From Nostocoides sp. (GTDB lineage: Bacteria; Actinomycetota; Actinomycetes; Actinomycetales; Dermatophilaceae), in assembly GCA_016702415.1 (NCBI GenBank), contig JADJEA010000001.1:1035001-1099000 (forward strand): DNA of 64,000 nt. Direction: 5' to 3'. A model generated the notes under the pieces. That model saw only the letters and a program-made list of their open reading frames with translations, ran no database searches and was not told where the DNA came from. How positions within the stretch are numbered: the first letter of the stretch is position 1; each line of letters begins with the position of its first letter. The position numbers and the translations under genes were made by a program. Below, one piece after another: positions 33,837 to 42,474 of the stretch.

Positions 33837-35490
33837 TCAGTCCTTGATGTCGGCGAGCACCTGGCCGTTGGTGACGGTGGCACCGACCTCGGCCTTGAGG
33901 CCGGTGATCGTGCCGGCCTTGTGGGCATTGATCGGCTGCTCCATCTTCATCGCCTCCAGGACGAGGACGAGTTCGCCGGCCTCGACGTGCTGGCCCTCCT
34001 CGACGGCGAGCTTGACGATGGTGCCCTGCATCGGCGCGGTGAGGGAGTCACCGGAGGCTGCGGCACCAGCCTTGGCGCCACCGGAGCGCCGGGGAGCGAC
34101 CTTCTTCGCGGCACCGCCGCCTCCGCCGGACCCGAGCGAGAGGCCGCCGGGCAGCGACACCTCGACCCGCTTGCCGCCGACCTCGACGACGATGGTCTGG
34201 CGCTCCTGGGCCTCGGGCGCGTCGGCCGAGCCACCGGCATACGGCTGGATGTCGTTGACGAACTCGGTCTCGATCCACCGGGTGTGGATCTTGAACTTCT
34301 CCTCGGGGTCGAGGGGGGCGAAGTCGGGGTTGGAGACGACGGCCCGGTGGAAGGGGGTGACCGTCGGCATACCGTCGATGACGAGTTCGGCCAAGGCGCG
34401 CCGGCTGCGTTCCAGGGCCTCCTGGCGAGTGCGGCCGGTGGGGGAGGAAGCCGCGGCCGGCGTCCTCGCCGTTGATGCGGAACTCGATGTAGTGGGCGTG
34501 CGGCTCGGGGTCCTCGAAATCGAGGGCCTCGCCATTGGCAATCCGGAACTGCTGGCGGACCAGGTCGATGCCGGTGACCTCCTCCGAGACCGGGTGCTCG
34601 ACCTGGAGGCGGGTGTTGACCTCGAGGAAGGAGATGTCGCCCTGCGGCCCGACGAGGAATTCGCAGGTCCCGGCACCGACATAGCCCGCGGCCTTGAGGA
34701 TCGCCTTGCTCGCGCGCAGCAACTCGGTGTGCTGCTCGTCGGTGATGAAGGGGGCGGGTGCCTCTTCGACGAGCTTCTGGTTGCGCCGCTGCAATGAGCA
34801 GTCGCGGGTGGAGACGACGACGACATTGCCGTGCTGGTCGGCGAGGCACTGGGTCTCGACGTGGCGCGGGTGGTCGAGGAAGCGTTCGACGAAGCACTCC
34901 CCGCGGCCGAAGGCCGTGACGGCCTCGCGGACGGCCGACTCATAGAGCTCCGGGATCTCCTCGAGGGCGCGGGCGACCTTGAGGCCGCGACCGCCGCCGC
35001 CGTATGCCGCCTTGATCGCCACCGGGAGACCGTGCTCCTTGGCGAAGGCGACGACCTCGTCGGGACCGCTGACCGGGTCGGGAGTTCCCGGGACGAGCGG
35101 GGCCTGCGCGGCCAGCGCGATATGGCGCGCCTTGACCTTGTCGCCGAGGGAGTCGATGGCCTCCGGTCCGGGGCCGATCCAGACCAGGCCCGCGTCGATG
35201 ACGGCCTGGGCGAACCCGGCATTTTCGGCGAGGAACCCGTAGCCCGGGTGGACCGCGTCGGCGCCGGCCTCCTTGGCGATGGCCAGGAGTTTGTCCTGCC
35301 GCAGGTAACTGTCGCCGGGGGTCGAGCCGTTCAAGGCATAGGCCTCGTCCGCGACCTTGACGTGGAGGGCGTCGCGGTCGGGATCGGCATACACCGCGAC
35401 CGACCCGATGCCGCTGTCCTTGCAGGCGCGAGCGATGCGGACGGCAATCTCACCACGGTTGGCGATGAGGACCTTGGAGATAGGGGCCAT
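33837..35490 (-). pseudogene. accA: Acyl-CoA carboxylase alpha subunit (biotin carboxylase + BCCP), internal gap and frameshift
   Basis: The amino part (from ATG at 35490) is a normal biotin carboxylase: VLIANRGEIAVRIARACKD, GGGGRGLKVA, EVNTRLQVEHPVSEEVTG, ending in EDAGRGFLP. It then changes phase near 34440 and resumes at GRTRQEALERSRRALAEL, ending with the biotinyl domain (LEAMKMEQPI). Relatives have about 40 more residues here, including the DSMLAK loop. Feeds carboxybiotin to beta subunits such as the one at 44139, for malonyl-, propionyl- or methylcrotonyl-CoA. Genes of this type are normally essential, so an artefact is likely. Confidence 0.8.
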
Positions 35491-35498
35491 AACTCGCG

Positions 35499-35504
35499 AG
35501 CCTA
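35499..35504 (-). promoter_or_regulatory. Leaderless-type -10 box of the carboxylase alpha gene
   Basis: TAGGCT on the minus strand, 8 bases before the ATG, with no ribosome site between. Confidence 0.5.
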
Positions 35505-35625
35505 GCGGCCCCGCCCCTGGCCCCGCACGCCCTCCGCCATTGACCTGCGTCATAGCGCTGGTCTCGGGCCCGGGCGGGTGCGGACTCGGTGGGTTTCGGG
35601 CCGGGTGGAAGGCGGGCGGGCGACC

Positions 35626-35631
35626 TAAGGT
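35626..35631 (+). promoter_or_regulatory. Leaderless -10 box of the aldo/keto reductase gene
   Basis: TAAGGT, 6 bases before the ATG at 35638, which puts the first transcribed base at the start codon. Confidence 0.6.
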
Positions 35632-35637
35632 GGGCGT

Positions 35638-36474
35638 ATGACGATCCCCGCCATCCCGCTGCGCGCCGGTTCGACGACGGTCGAGATTCCCCAACTCGGT
35701 TTCGGGGTCTGGCAGGTGTCCGACGACGAGGCGACCGTGGCCGTCGCGGAGGCGCTGCGCGTCGGCTACCGGCATGTCGACACCGCCCGGATCTACGAGA
35801 ACGAGACGGGAACCGGTCGCGCGGTGGAGGAGAGCGGCATACCCCGTGGGGAGGTGTTCGTCACCTCGAAACTGTGGCCGAGCGACTACACCCGGGAGGA
35901 GGCCCTCGTCGCGTTCGACGCAACGATGCGCCGGCTCGGGCTCGAGGTGCTCGACTTGTTCCTGCTGCACTGGCCGGCGCCGGGGCGCGGACAGTTCGTG
36001 GAGGCGTGGAAGACCCTGGTGGAGTTGCGTGCCGACGGCCGTGTGCGCGCCGTCGGGGTCTCGAACTTCACGCCTGCGTACTTGCGGCGGTTGGCGGAGG
36101 AGACGGGTGAATACCCCTGCATCAACCAGATCGAGTTGCACCCCTATCTGCAGCAGCGGGATCTGCGGGCCTTCCACGCCGAGCACGACATCGTCACCGA
36201 GGCGTGGAGCCCGCTCGCGTCGGGCAAGAAGGTCTTGGCCGACCCGGCCGTCGGGCGGGTCGCGGCCAAGCACGGCGTCACCCCCGCGCAGGCGATCCTG
36301 GGCTGGCATCTGGCCCTCGGGAATGTCGTCATCCCCAAGTCCGTGACGCCGAGCCGGATCGCGGAGAACTTCGCCGCCGGTGCGGTGCGGCTGGACGAGG
36401 AGGACATCGCCGCCTTCGACGCCCTCGACCAGGGCTTTCGCACCGGGCCCGACCCGGACCACTTCGACGGCTGA
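35638..36474 (+). CDS. Aldo/keto reductase
   Basis: A 278-residue NADPH-dependent carbonyl reductase of the diketogluconate reductase type. The catalytic tetrad can be read: D in HVDTARIY, Y in ARIYENE, K in VTSKLWP, H in LLHWPAPG. The nucleotide site includes VVIPKSVTPSRIAENF near the end. Starts right after a TAAGGT -10 box. Alone in its transcription unit, ending at a long palindrome. The substrate could be methylglyoxal or a sugar ketone; nothing here decides. Confidence 0.92.
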   Translation: MTIPAIPLRAGSTTVEIPQLGFGVWQVSDDEATVAVAEALRVGYRHVDTARIYENETGTGRAVEESGIPRGEVFVTSKLWPSDYTREEALVAFDATMRRLGLEVLDLFLLHWPAPGRGQFVEAWKTLVELRADGRVRAVGVSNFTPAYLRRLAEETGEYPCINQIELHPYLQQRDLRAFHAEHDIVTEAWSPLASGKKVLADPAVGRVAAKHGVTPAQAILGWHLALGNVVIPKSVTPSRIAENFAAGAVRLDEEDIAAFDALDQGFRTGPDPDHFDG

Positions 36475-36500
36475 GGCCCGAGCCCGGCCCTCCTCCCCCC

Positions 36501-36572
36501 AACTTGAGCACGCCATATCGACTTGAGCACGTCAGTCTTGACGTGCTCAAGTCGATATGGCGTGCTCAAGTT
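36501..36572. repeat. 34-bp perfect palindrome with 4-base loop
   Basis: Left arm 36501-36534 (starts AACTTGAGCACGCC) and right arm 36539-36572 are exact complements around GTCT. Inside each arm the 9-mer CTTGAGCAC occurs twice, 19 bases apart, so the whole has four copies. It lies between two convergent genes and would end transcription from both sides. Its base make-up is poorer in G+C than the surroundings. Confidence 0.95.
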
Positions 36573-36621
36573 CGGAAGCCGGGGGTCGGAAGCCCGGAGT
36601 CGGAAGCCGGAAGCCGGGGGA
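36573..36621. repeat. Cluster of GGAAGCC repeats
   Basis: The heptamer GGAAGCC recurs four times in fewer than 50 bases beside the palindrome, twice directly adjoining (GGAAGCCGGAAGCCGG). It fills the rest of the gap before the methyltransferase stop. Confidence 0.7.
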
Positions 36622-36624
36622 GCC

Positions 36625-37512
36625 TCAGGCCAGGGCGGCGGCGATGGCCCGGGTGTGGTCGGGGGAGGAGCCGCAACACGAGCCGATGACGTCGATGCCG
36701 AGGTCGCGCAGGGTGACGGCATGGGCGGCCAGCCCCGCGGGATCCACCGTATAGGCGAAGCCGTCCCCGCTCACCTCGGGAAGCCCGGCATTCGACTGCG
36801 CGATCAGGAGTATGCCGCTGCCCTCCCCGCGCGCCGCCACCAACTGTCCCGCGATGGTCGTCATCTCCTCCGGTCCGCGCCCGCAGTTGGCGCCGACGGC
36901 GTCGGCACCGGCCTCGGTCAGCGCGGCCACGGCCGCCGCCGGGCTGACGCCCATCATCGTCCGGAGGTTGGTGTCGAAGCTCATCGTCACCGCAATGGGC
37001 ACGTGGGGCGCAACGGATTTCACCGCCTCGACCGCGGCCGTCGCCTCGGCCAGGTCGCTCATCGTCTCGACGAGGATGAGGTCCACCCCACCCTCGACAA
37101 GCGCGGCGACTTCCCGCGCGAAGTGCTCGGTCGCCTCGGCCACCGTCATCGTGCCGAGGGGCTCGAGGAGTTCGCCGGTCGGGCCGAGGTCCCCGGCGAC
37201 GAGGAGACCGTGCCGGTCGGCGACGCGGCGCGCGAGCCGCGCCCCGGCGGTCACCAGCTCGGCGTCCCGGTCGGCGAGGTCGCTCATCGCGAGCCTCGGC
37301 CGGGTGCCGCCGAAGGTGTTGGTCGTCAGGATGACGGCACCGGCCGCGGCATACTCCTCGTGCAGGGACTCGATCGCGTCGGGATTCTCCACATTCCACA
37401 ACTCCGCGACGACACCCGGCGGGAGCCCGCGCTCCTGCAACAGCCAGCCATAACCGCCGTCGATGAGCGCGGGCCGGCCCGCGAGGAGGGCGGAAAAGCG
37501 GTTCTCGGTCAC
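36625..37512 (-). CDS. Homocysteine S-methyltransferase family protein
   Basis: A 295-residue zinc methyltransferase of the betaine-homocysteine/MetH N-terminal type. The zinc cysteines are in VGANCGRGPEE (about residue 202) and IGSCCGSSPDH (residues 277-287). The N-terminal motif is ALIDGGYGWLLQERG, where the family usually has DGAMGT. It would transfer a methyl group from S-methylmethionine, betaine or a similar donor to homocysteine. The GTG start is 8 bases from TAGGCT, in a promoter shared with the divergent gene. Confidence 0.87.
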   Translation of the reverse strand: MTENRFSALLAGRPALIDGGYGWLLQERGLPPGVVAELWNVENPDAIESLHEEYAAAGAVILTTNTFGGTRPRLAMSDLADRDAELVTAGARLARRVADRHGLLVAGDLGPTGELLEPLGTMTVAEATEHFAREVAALVEGGVDLILVETMSDLAEATAAVEAVKSVAPHVPIAVTMSFDTNLRTMMGVSPAAAVAALTEAGADAVGANCGRGPEEMTTIAGQLVAARGEGSGILLIAQSNAGLPEVSGDGFAYTVDPAGLAAHAVTLRDLGIDVIGSCCGSSPDHTRAIAAALA

Positions 37513-37520
37513 GGCACCCG

Positions 37521-37530
37521 AGCCTATGCT
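37521..37530. promoter_or_regulatory. Overlapping divergent leaderless promoters
   Basis: AGCCTATGCT encodes TAGGCT on the minus strand (37526-37521, 8 bases before the methyltransferase GTG) and TATGCT on the plus strand (37525-37530, 6 bases before the ATG at 37537). The two -10 boxes share two base pairs. Confidence 0.65.
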
Positions 37531-37536
37531 TCCCGC

Positions 37537-38031
37537 ATGCCCCTCCACGACATCCGCAATCTGGAGATCGTCGGGCGCGAGGCGGAGACCCCATGGATGA
37601 GCCCTGGCACATTCCTGGTCATCGACTTCGTCCTCGACGGGCGCTACCTGGGCGATTGGGTGTCCCCGATCGAGAAGGCGGCGGGGCGAGAGCGCCCGAA
37701 CTATCTCGGTCACCGCGCCGATATCGACCTGCGCGGATTGCTCACCCAGGAGTGGAACTGGGACGACGATGAGACCTTCGACGGCCGCGTGCCGGTGCTC
37801 GGGTGCGTGTGCGGCGACATCAGTTGCGGCCCGTTGTGCGTCCGGATCGATACCGAGCCCGGGTGGGTCCGCTGGCATGACATCGTCCGCTGGCGCGGGC
37901 CGTTCTTCGACTACGGCGACATCGGGTTCCGGTTCCCCCAGGAGGTGTATGCCGCGGCCCTCGACCGCTGGGAACGTGACCACCCGGGACGCGACCTCCC
38001 CGACGCAGAGCCCCCGAGCACGCCCTCCTAA
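37537..38031 (+). CDS. Conserved hypothetical protein with a cysteine cluster
   Basis: 164 residues, acidic, soluble. Cysteines cluster in LGCVCGDISCGPLCVRI near residue 90, a likely zinc or structural site, and the protein is rich in Trp and Asp (EWNWDDDETFDG, RWHDIVRWRGPFFDYGDIGF). Similar small actinobacterial proteins with a GC.CG..GC.P core exist without known function. It is leaderless and shares a promoter with the homocysteine methyltransferase gene, but that does not prove a common role. Confidence 0.75.
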   Translation: MPLHDIRNLEIVGREAETPWMSPGTFLVIDFVLDGRYLGDWVSPIEKAAGRERPNYLGHRADIDLRGLLTQEWNWDDDETFDGRVPVLGCVCGDISCGPLCVRIDTEPGWVRWHDIVRWRGPFFDYGDIGFRFPQEVYAAALDRWERDHPGRDLPDAEPPSTPS

Positions 38032-38068
38032 CACCCCGAAGGATCCGCCCGGCCAGGTCGACCCTCGA

Positions 38069-39585
38069 TCACACCGGGAGCTGACGGGTCACGAACTGCC
38101 GCAGCTGGGCGAGGTTGCGGCACTCGTGCATGTCGACGATCTCGGCATACGCATGCGCGACGGAGTCGCCGGAATCCCACTGCCGCGCGGGCTCGGGGTT
38201 GAGCCAGATCACCGCTTTGGCGCGCTCGTTGATCGCGTGGAGCGCGTCGAGTCCGGGGTCGGTGTGGTTGGTGCGGGCGTCCCCGAGCACGAGGACGACG
38301 GTGCGATGTCCCACGGCCTCCAGGTGGTGGTCGGCGAAGTCGGTCAAGGCGCTGCCATAGTCGGAGTTGGTGTGCCAGCGCGCCATTCGCGAGGTGTCGG
38401 CGAAGGTCGCGGTCAGGTCGGCGCCGGGGGCGGCCCGCAGGACGGTGGCGGTGAGTTCCTCCACGACGTTGACGAACCCGAAGATCCGCACCCGCCGGAA
38501 CTGGGCCGACATCGCCTGCATGAGCAGGATCGTGAACCGCGAGAATCCCGCCACCGAACTCGACATGTCACACAGGAGCACCAGGTCGACCCGGGAGCGG
38601 GTATGCCGCTGGAACGCCGGCCGCATCGGCACCCCTCCGGTGCCCATGGACCGTCGCAGGGTGCGCCGCATGTCGATCGGGGCGCCCCGGCCGAGCCGGC
38701 GCCGAGCCGCGAGCCGGGTGGCGAGCTTGCGCGAGAGCGGCCCGACCGCCCGGCGCAGTTCCTGCAGCTCGTCCGGGCCGGCGAGGACGAAGCTGGTCAG
38801 CTCGGAGGGGGGGAGCGCACGGCATACCGCGAGATCCGGTCGGTGCCTCGGACCTCGGCGTTGCGACGGCGGGTCTCGGTCTCCACGCGCCGTCGGAAGG
38901 CGGCCACCTCGGCCCGAAGTTCGTCGCGCGAGAACCCGGCGGCCATCCCCGACCCGCCCCCCGCGGCGCCCGCGCCGCGGCCGATGTTCTGTTGTCTGGC
39001 AAGCGATTCGGCTTCGGCGATGGCCGTCTGGGGAGTCAAGACGTCGAGGGCCTGGGCGGCCGAGTAGCTGCCGAGGGTGGCCTGGTTGGGCAACCGCCCG
39101 AGGGTGGCGACGACCTGCGCGGCGAGGCGCTCCAGCGCTGCGGCGTCGCCGGCGGCGAGAGCCTGGGCGAGGTCGGCCCGCAGCCGGGCGGCGGCCTCCC
39201 GGCGCTGCGCGGCGTCCGTGGGCACCGACGGCTCCTCGGGGAGCCCGGCCCGCGCTCCGATCCCGGCGGGGAAGTGGAGGTCGAAGAGATCGTCGAACAC
39301 GCGGCGCTGACCACCGCGACGCAGCAGCGTCGCGGCAAAGGCTTCGCGGAGTCGGTCCCGGTCTTCCAGCCCGAGGGCGGCGGCGGCCCGGCCCGCGTCG
39401 GCGATGTCGGCGCTGCCGACGGCGAGTCCGTGGCCGCGCAGGGCGACCCCGAACACGACGAGGCGACGGGCCAGCGGGGCGGGAGGGGTCGGCATACCGG
39501 CCGGGGGTGCCTGGGCTGGTGACGGTGTCTGGGACCGCGGGGGTGGCGTGGTGGGCGGGGGCGAGGCACCGGGCGGCGAGGGCAT
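38069..39585 (-). pseudogene. CoxE-like VWA protein, frameshift at a C7 run
   Basis: Two phases make one protein of about 505 residues. The first (from 39585) has a Pro-rich start and helical region up to GTDRISRYAVRSPPPS; the second continues ELTSFVLAGPDELQELRRAVG through a VWA domain with metal site LLCDMSSSVAGFS and ends at 38069. The break is a run of seven C (minus strand, 38806-38812); one more C restores the frame. CoxE-type proteins work with MoxR ATPases, whose gene lies 10 bases upstream, as chaperones for metal-enzyme assembly. A sequencing slip is the simplest reading. Confidence 0.8.
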
Positions 39586-39594
39586 GCGGGCGGG

Positions 39595-40464
39595 TCAGAG
39601 GTCGAGGGCGTGCCGGGCACGGACGATGTCGTCCTGGTGCTTTAGGAGCACCCCGAGGTTGTCGCGGACGTGCTCCGGGGTCATCTCCTCGGCACCCAAG
39701 GCGACCAGCGTCCGGCCCCAGTCGAGGGTCTCGGCGACCGACGGCGCCTTGCGCAGCTTGAGCAGACGGAGCCGATTGACAAGCCGGACAACGGATTCGG
39801 CGAGGGCGGCGGTCAGGTCGGGCACCTGGAGTTCGACAATGCGCTGCTCGAGCTCCGGCTCGGGATAGTCGATGTGGAGGAAGAGGCAGCGCCGGCGGAG
39901 GGCCTCGGACAACTCGCGGGTCGCATTGGAGGTGAGGACGACCAGTGGCGGGTGGGTGGCCCGGATGGTGCCCAGTTCGGGGACGGTCACCTGGAAGTCG
40001 CCCAAGACCTCCAGGAGCAGCCCCTCGATTTCCTGGTCGGCCTTGTCGAGTTCGTCGATGAGCAGGACGGTCTCGCCGGTCGCGCGGATCGCCTTCAGCA
40101 GCGGTCGGGGCAGGAGGAACTCCTCGGTGAAGATGTCGCTGCGCAATTCATCCCAACTCGCATCCTGGCCCGCGGTGATGCGCAGGAGTTGCTTGGCGTG
40201 ATTCCACTCGTACAGCGCGCGCGCCTCATCCACCCCCTCGTAGCACTGCAGCCGCACGAGGTCGCCGTCGACGGTGCGGGCGACGGCCTTGGCGAGTTCG
40301 GTCTTGCCGACGCCCGCAGGGCCCTCGACCAGGAGGGGCTTGCCGAGCCGGTCGGCGAGGAAGATGGTCGTCGCGATGGCGTCGGAGGCGACATAGCCGA
40401 CCGCGGCGAGGCGGGCCGCGACCTCGTCGACGGAGGCGAATCGCGGTGCGGGAGCGTCGATCAC
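39595..40464 (-). CDS. MoxR-family AAA+ ATPase (CoxD-like)
   Basis: A 289-residue AAA+ protein: Walker A GPAGVGKTE (about residues 47-55), Walker B LLIDELDKAD, sensor VLTSNATRELSEALRRRCLF with the arginine finger. The GTG at 40464 sits 6 bases from CAGGCT, a leaderless arrangement; an in-frame ATG at 40503 is less likely. MoxR ATPases act with VWA partners to activate metal enzymes; the partner is the CoxE-like gene downstream. No CO dehydrogenase genes are in the window. Confidence 0.9.
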   Translation of the reverse strand: MIDAPAPRFASVDEVAARLAAVGYVASDAIATTIFLADRLGKPLLVEGPAGVGKTELAKAVARTVDGDLVRLQCYEGVDEARALYEWNHAKQLLRITAGQDASWDELRSDIFTEEFLLPRPLLKAIRATGETVLLIDELDKADQEIEGLLLEVLGDFQVTVPELGTIRATHPPLVVLTSNATRELSEALRRRCLFLHIDYPEPELEQRIVELQVPDLTAALAESVVRLVNRLRLLKLRKAPSVAETLDWGRTLVALGAEEMTPEHVRDNLGVLLKHQDDIVRARHALDL

Positions 40465-40543
40465 CCGGCCAGCCTGCCATCCCCGGACGGGACCGTTCGC
40501 CACCTCGTGGCGTGGGCCGCGCCACGTCGGCCCGTCGTGGGCC

Positions 40544-40549
40544 TACATT
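40544..40549 (+). promoter_or_regulatory. Leaderless -10 box of the mycothione reductase gene
   Basis: TACATT, 7 bases before the ATG at 40557. The start codon itself is part of a GTATGCCG octamer. Confidence 0.6.
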
Positions 40550-40556
40550 CGCCCGT

Positions 40557-42053
40557 ATGCCGCACCCTCCCCCCGCGTCCCGCCACTACGACCTCCTCGT
40601 GATCGGGGCCGGGTCGGGGCGGATGGTCCTGAACGAGGCGGTGGTGAGCGGGCGGCATACGGCCATCGTCGACGCGGGACCCTATGGCGGGACGTGCCTG
40701 AACCGGGGATGCATCCCGAGCAAGATGCTCGTCCACGCCGCCGAGGTGGCGGCGACCGTCCGCGACGCGGCGCGCTTCGGTGTCGATGCCCGGGTGGAGG
40801 GGGTTCGGTGGGCGGACATCAGGGCGCGGGTCTTCGGCCGGATCGATCCGTATGCCGCCGCCGGTCCCGACGGGGCCCGCGCCGCGGGGATCGACGCCTA
40901 CGAGGGCCGGGCCCGGTTCATCGGTGATCGGCGGCTGCTGATCGAGGCACCGGACGGGCCGTCGGCGGCGAGTGGGGGACCCGAGGGGGGCCGGTCGGAG
41001 GGCGGCGGGCCGGGCGGGCCGGGCGGTGCCATGGAGGTGACCACGGAGGTGACCATGGAGGTGACCGCGGACCAGATCGTGCTCGCGACCGGGGGCCACC
41101 CGGACGTGCCGGACGTGGTGCGGGAGAGCGGGATCGGCTACGAGACATCGGACTCGATCATGCGGATCGATGCGCTGCCCGAGCGGCTCGTCGTCATCGG
41201 CGGCGGGGTCGTGGCCATCGAGATGGCGACCGTCTTCGGCGCCCTCGGCGCGCAGGTCAGCCTCGTCACCCGGGGGCCGCTCCTGGCCCGCAAGGCGGGA
41301 GCGGACATCGCGGCGCGGTTCACCACGCTGGCTCGGGAGCGCTGGGCGGTCCACACCGACGCGTCGGTGGTCGAGGTGGTGAGGGCAGGAGACGACATCC
41401 GGCTGCGGTTGGCGGACGGCGCTGTCGTGGCGGGGGATGTCCTCCTCGTCGCGACCGGACGGCGGCCGAACACCGCGGGCATCGGTCTCGAGGTGGCCGG
41501 CGTGGACGTCGACGCGACGACTGGCCGAGTGGTCGTCGACGAGTACGGCCGGACCACCGCCAGCGGGGTGTGGGCGCTGGGCGATGTGTCGACCGAGATC
41601 GAGCTGAAGCACCTGGCCAACCACCAGGCCCGCACGGTGCGGCACAACCTCCTGCATCCGGCGGCGCTGACGTCGTTGCGCACCACGGCGATTCCGGCGG
41701 CGATCTTCGGCGACCCGCAACTGGCCTGGGTCGGCCAGACGCTCGAAGAGGCCCGGGCGGCGGGTCTCGACGCGGTGGCGGCGACCCGGGAGTTGGGCGA
41801 CACGGCATACGGATGGGCGCTGGAGGACACGACCTCGGTCTGCACGGTCGTCGCCGAGCGTGGGACGGGGGTGGTGCTCGGGGCTCAGGTCATGGCACCC
41901 TTCGCCTCCTCGCTGATCCAGCCGCTCGTCGACGCCGTCACGCGCGGCCTGACGGCTCGCCACGCGGCCTCGACCCCGCTGTGGATTCACCCGGCCGCGA
42001 TGGAAGTCGTCGAGAACGCCCTCCTCGACGCCGCCCGGCTCGCCCGGGGGTGA
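40557..42053 (+). CDS. mtr: Mycothione reductase
   Basis: Reduces mycothiol disulfide with NADPH, the actinobacterial counterpart of glutathione reductase. FAD motif YDLLVIGAGSG at residues 12-22, redox disulfide GGTCLNRGCIPSK (two Cys five apart), NAD(P) motif VVIGGGVVAIEMATVFG, second FAD motif VWALGDVS, and C-terminal WIHPAAMEVVENALL with the His-Glu pair. At 498 residues it exceeds the usual 460 because of a Gly/Pro-rich insert (about residues 139-168) that includes a 12-bp tandem repeat. Confidence 0.92.
   Translation: MPHPPPASRHYDLLVIGAGSGRMVLNEAVVSGRHTAIVDAGPYGGTCLNRGCIPSKMLVHAAEVAATVRDAARFGVDARVEGVRWADIRARVFGRIDPYAAAGPDGARAAGIDAYEGRARFIGDRRLLIEAPDGPSAASGGPEGGRSEGGGPGGPGGAMEVTTEVTMEVTADQIVLATGGHPDVPDVVRESGIGYETSDSIMRIDALPERLVVIGGGVVAIEMATVFGALGAQVSLVTRGPLLARKAGADIAARFTTLARERWAVHTDASVVEVVRAGDDIRLRLADGAVVAGDVLLVATGRRPNTAGIGLEVAGVDVDATTGRVVVDEYGRTTASGVWALGDVSTEIELKHLANHQARTVRHNLLHPAALTSLRTTAIPAAIFGDPQLAWVGQTLEEARAAGLDAVAATRELGDTAYGWALEDTTSVCTVVAERGTGVVLGAQVMAPFASSLIQPLVDAVTRGLTARHAASTPLWIHPAAMEVVENALLDAARLARG
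41031..41066 (+). repeat. 12-bp tandem repeat inside mtr
   Basis: Three units of ATGGAGGTGACC (the second begins ACGG) encode MEVT-TEVT-MEVT. They end the low-complexity insert before the strand TADQIVLATGG. Confidence 0.9.
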
Positions 42054-42098
42054 GGGACCGTCCGTCGTGGTCCGCGATGACGGGCCCCAAGGTCGACC

Positions 42099-42470
42099 TC
42101 AGGGGTGCTTGCTGCGCCAGCAGAGATCCAGCAGGTCCTCCAGGTGCTCGGGGGAGATGGCGTCGAGGTGGACCAGGACGCTGTGGCTACGGGCGAAGTG
42201 CGGGATCGTGAAGACCACGTCGGCGGGGAAGAGCGCGAACGCCTCGCGCTGCGCCTCGCCGGTGGCGATGCCGACGACGAGGAGGTCGGCATACGGCTGA
42301 TCGGTTTCCGGGTCGACGACCCCCTCCTGGCGACGCGGGCTGCGTCGCATGACGAACCCGCGCCCGCCCCGCCCGGGGAGGAGGTAGGCGTGGTCGTCGT
42401 CCCAGTACGTCCCGACGGTGACGCCCGCGAACGACCGGGCGATGCGGTCCAGATCCTCGGCGGTGGCCAT
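42099..42470 (-). CDS. MmcQ/YjbR-family protein
   Basis: A 123-residue protein with the YjbR fold of a double-wing, tested as DNA-binding in some relatives. Features: YWDDDHAYLLPGRGGRGFVMRRSP and C-terminal HLDAISPEHLEDLLDLCWRSKHP, the usual family ending. Four bases after the MerR gene stop on the same strand, so probably co-transcribed with it. The function is unknown. Confidence 0.82.
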   Translation of the reverse strand: MATAEDLDRIARSFAGVTVGTYWDDDHAYLLPGRGGRGFVMRRSPRRQEGVVDPETDQPYADLLVVGIATGEAQREAFALFPADVVFTIPHFARSHSVLVHLDAISPEHLEDLLDLCWRSKHP

Positions 42471-42474
42471 TGCG

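Noticed and set aside
36501..36621. CRISPR array
   Set aside because: One palindrome with short nested repeats; no regular repeat-spacer units and no cas genes.
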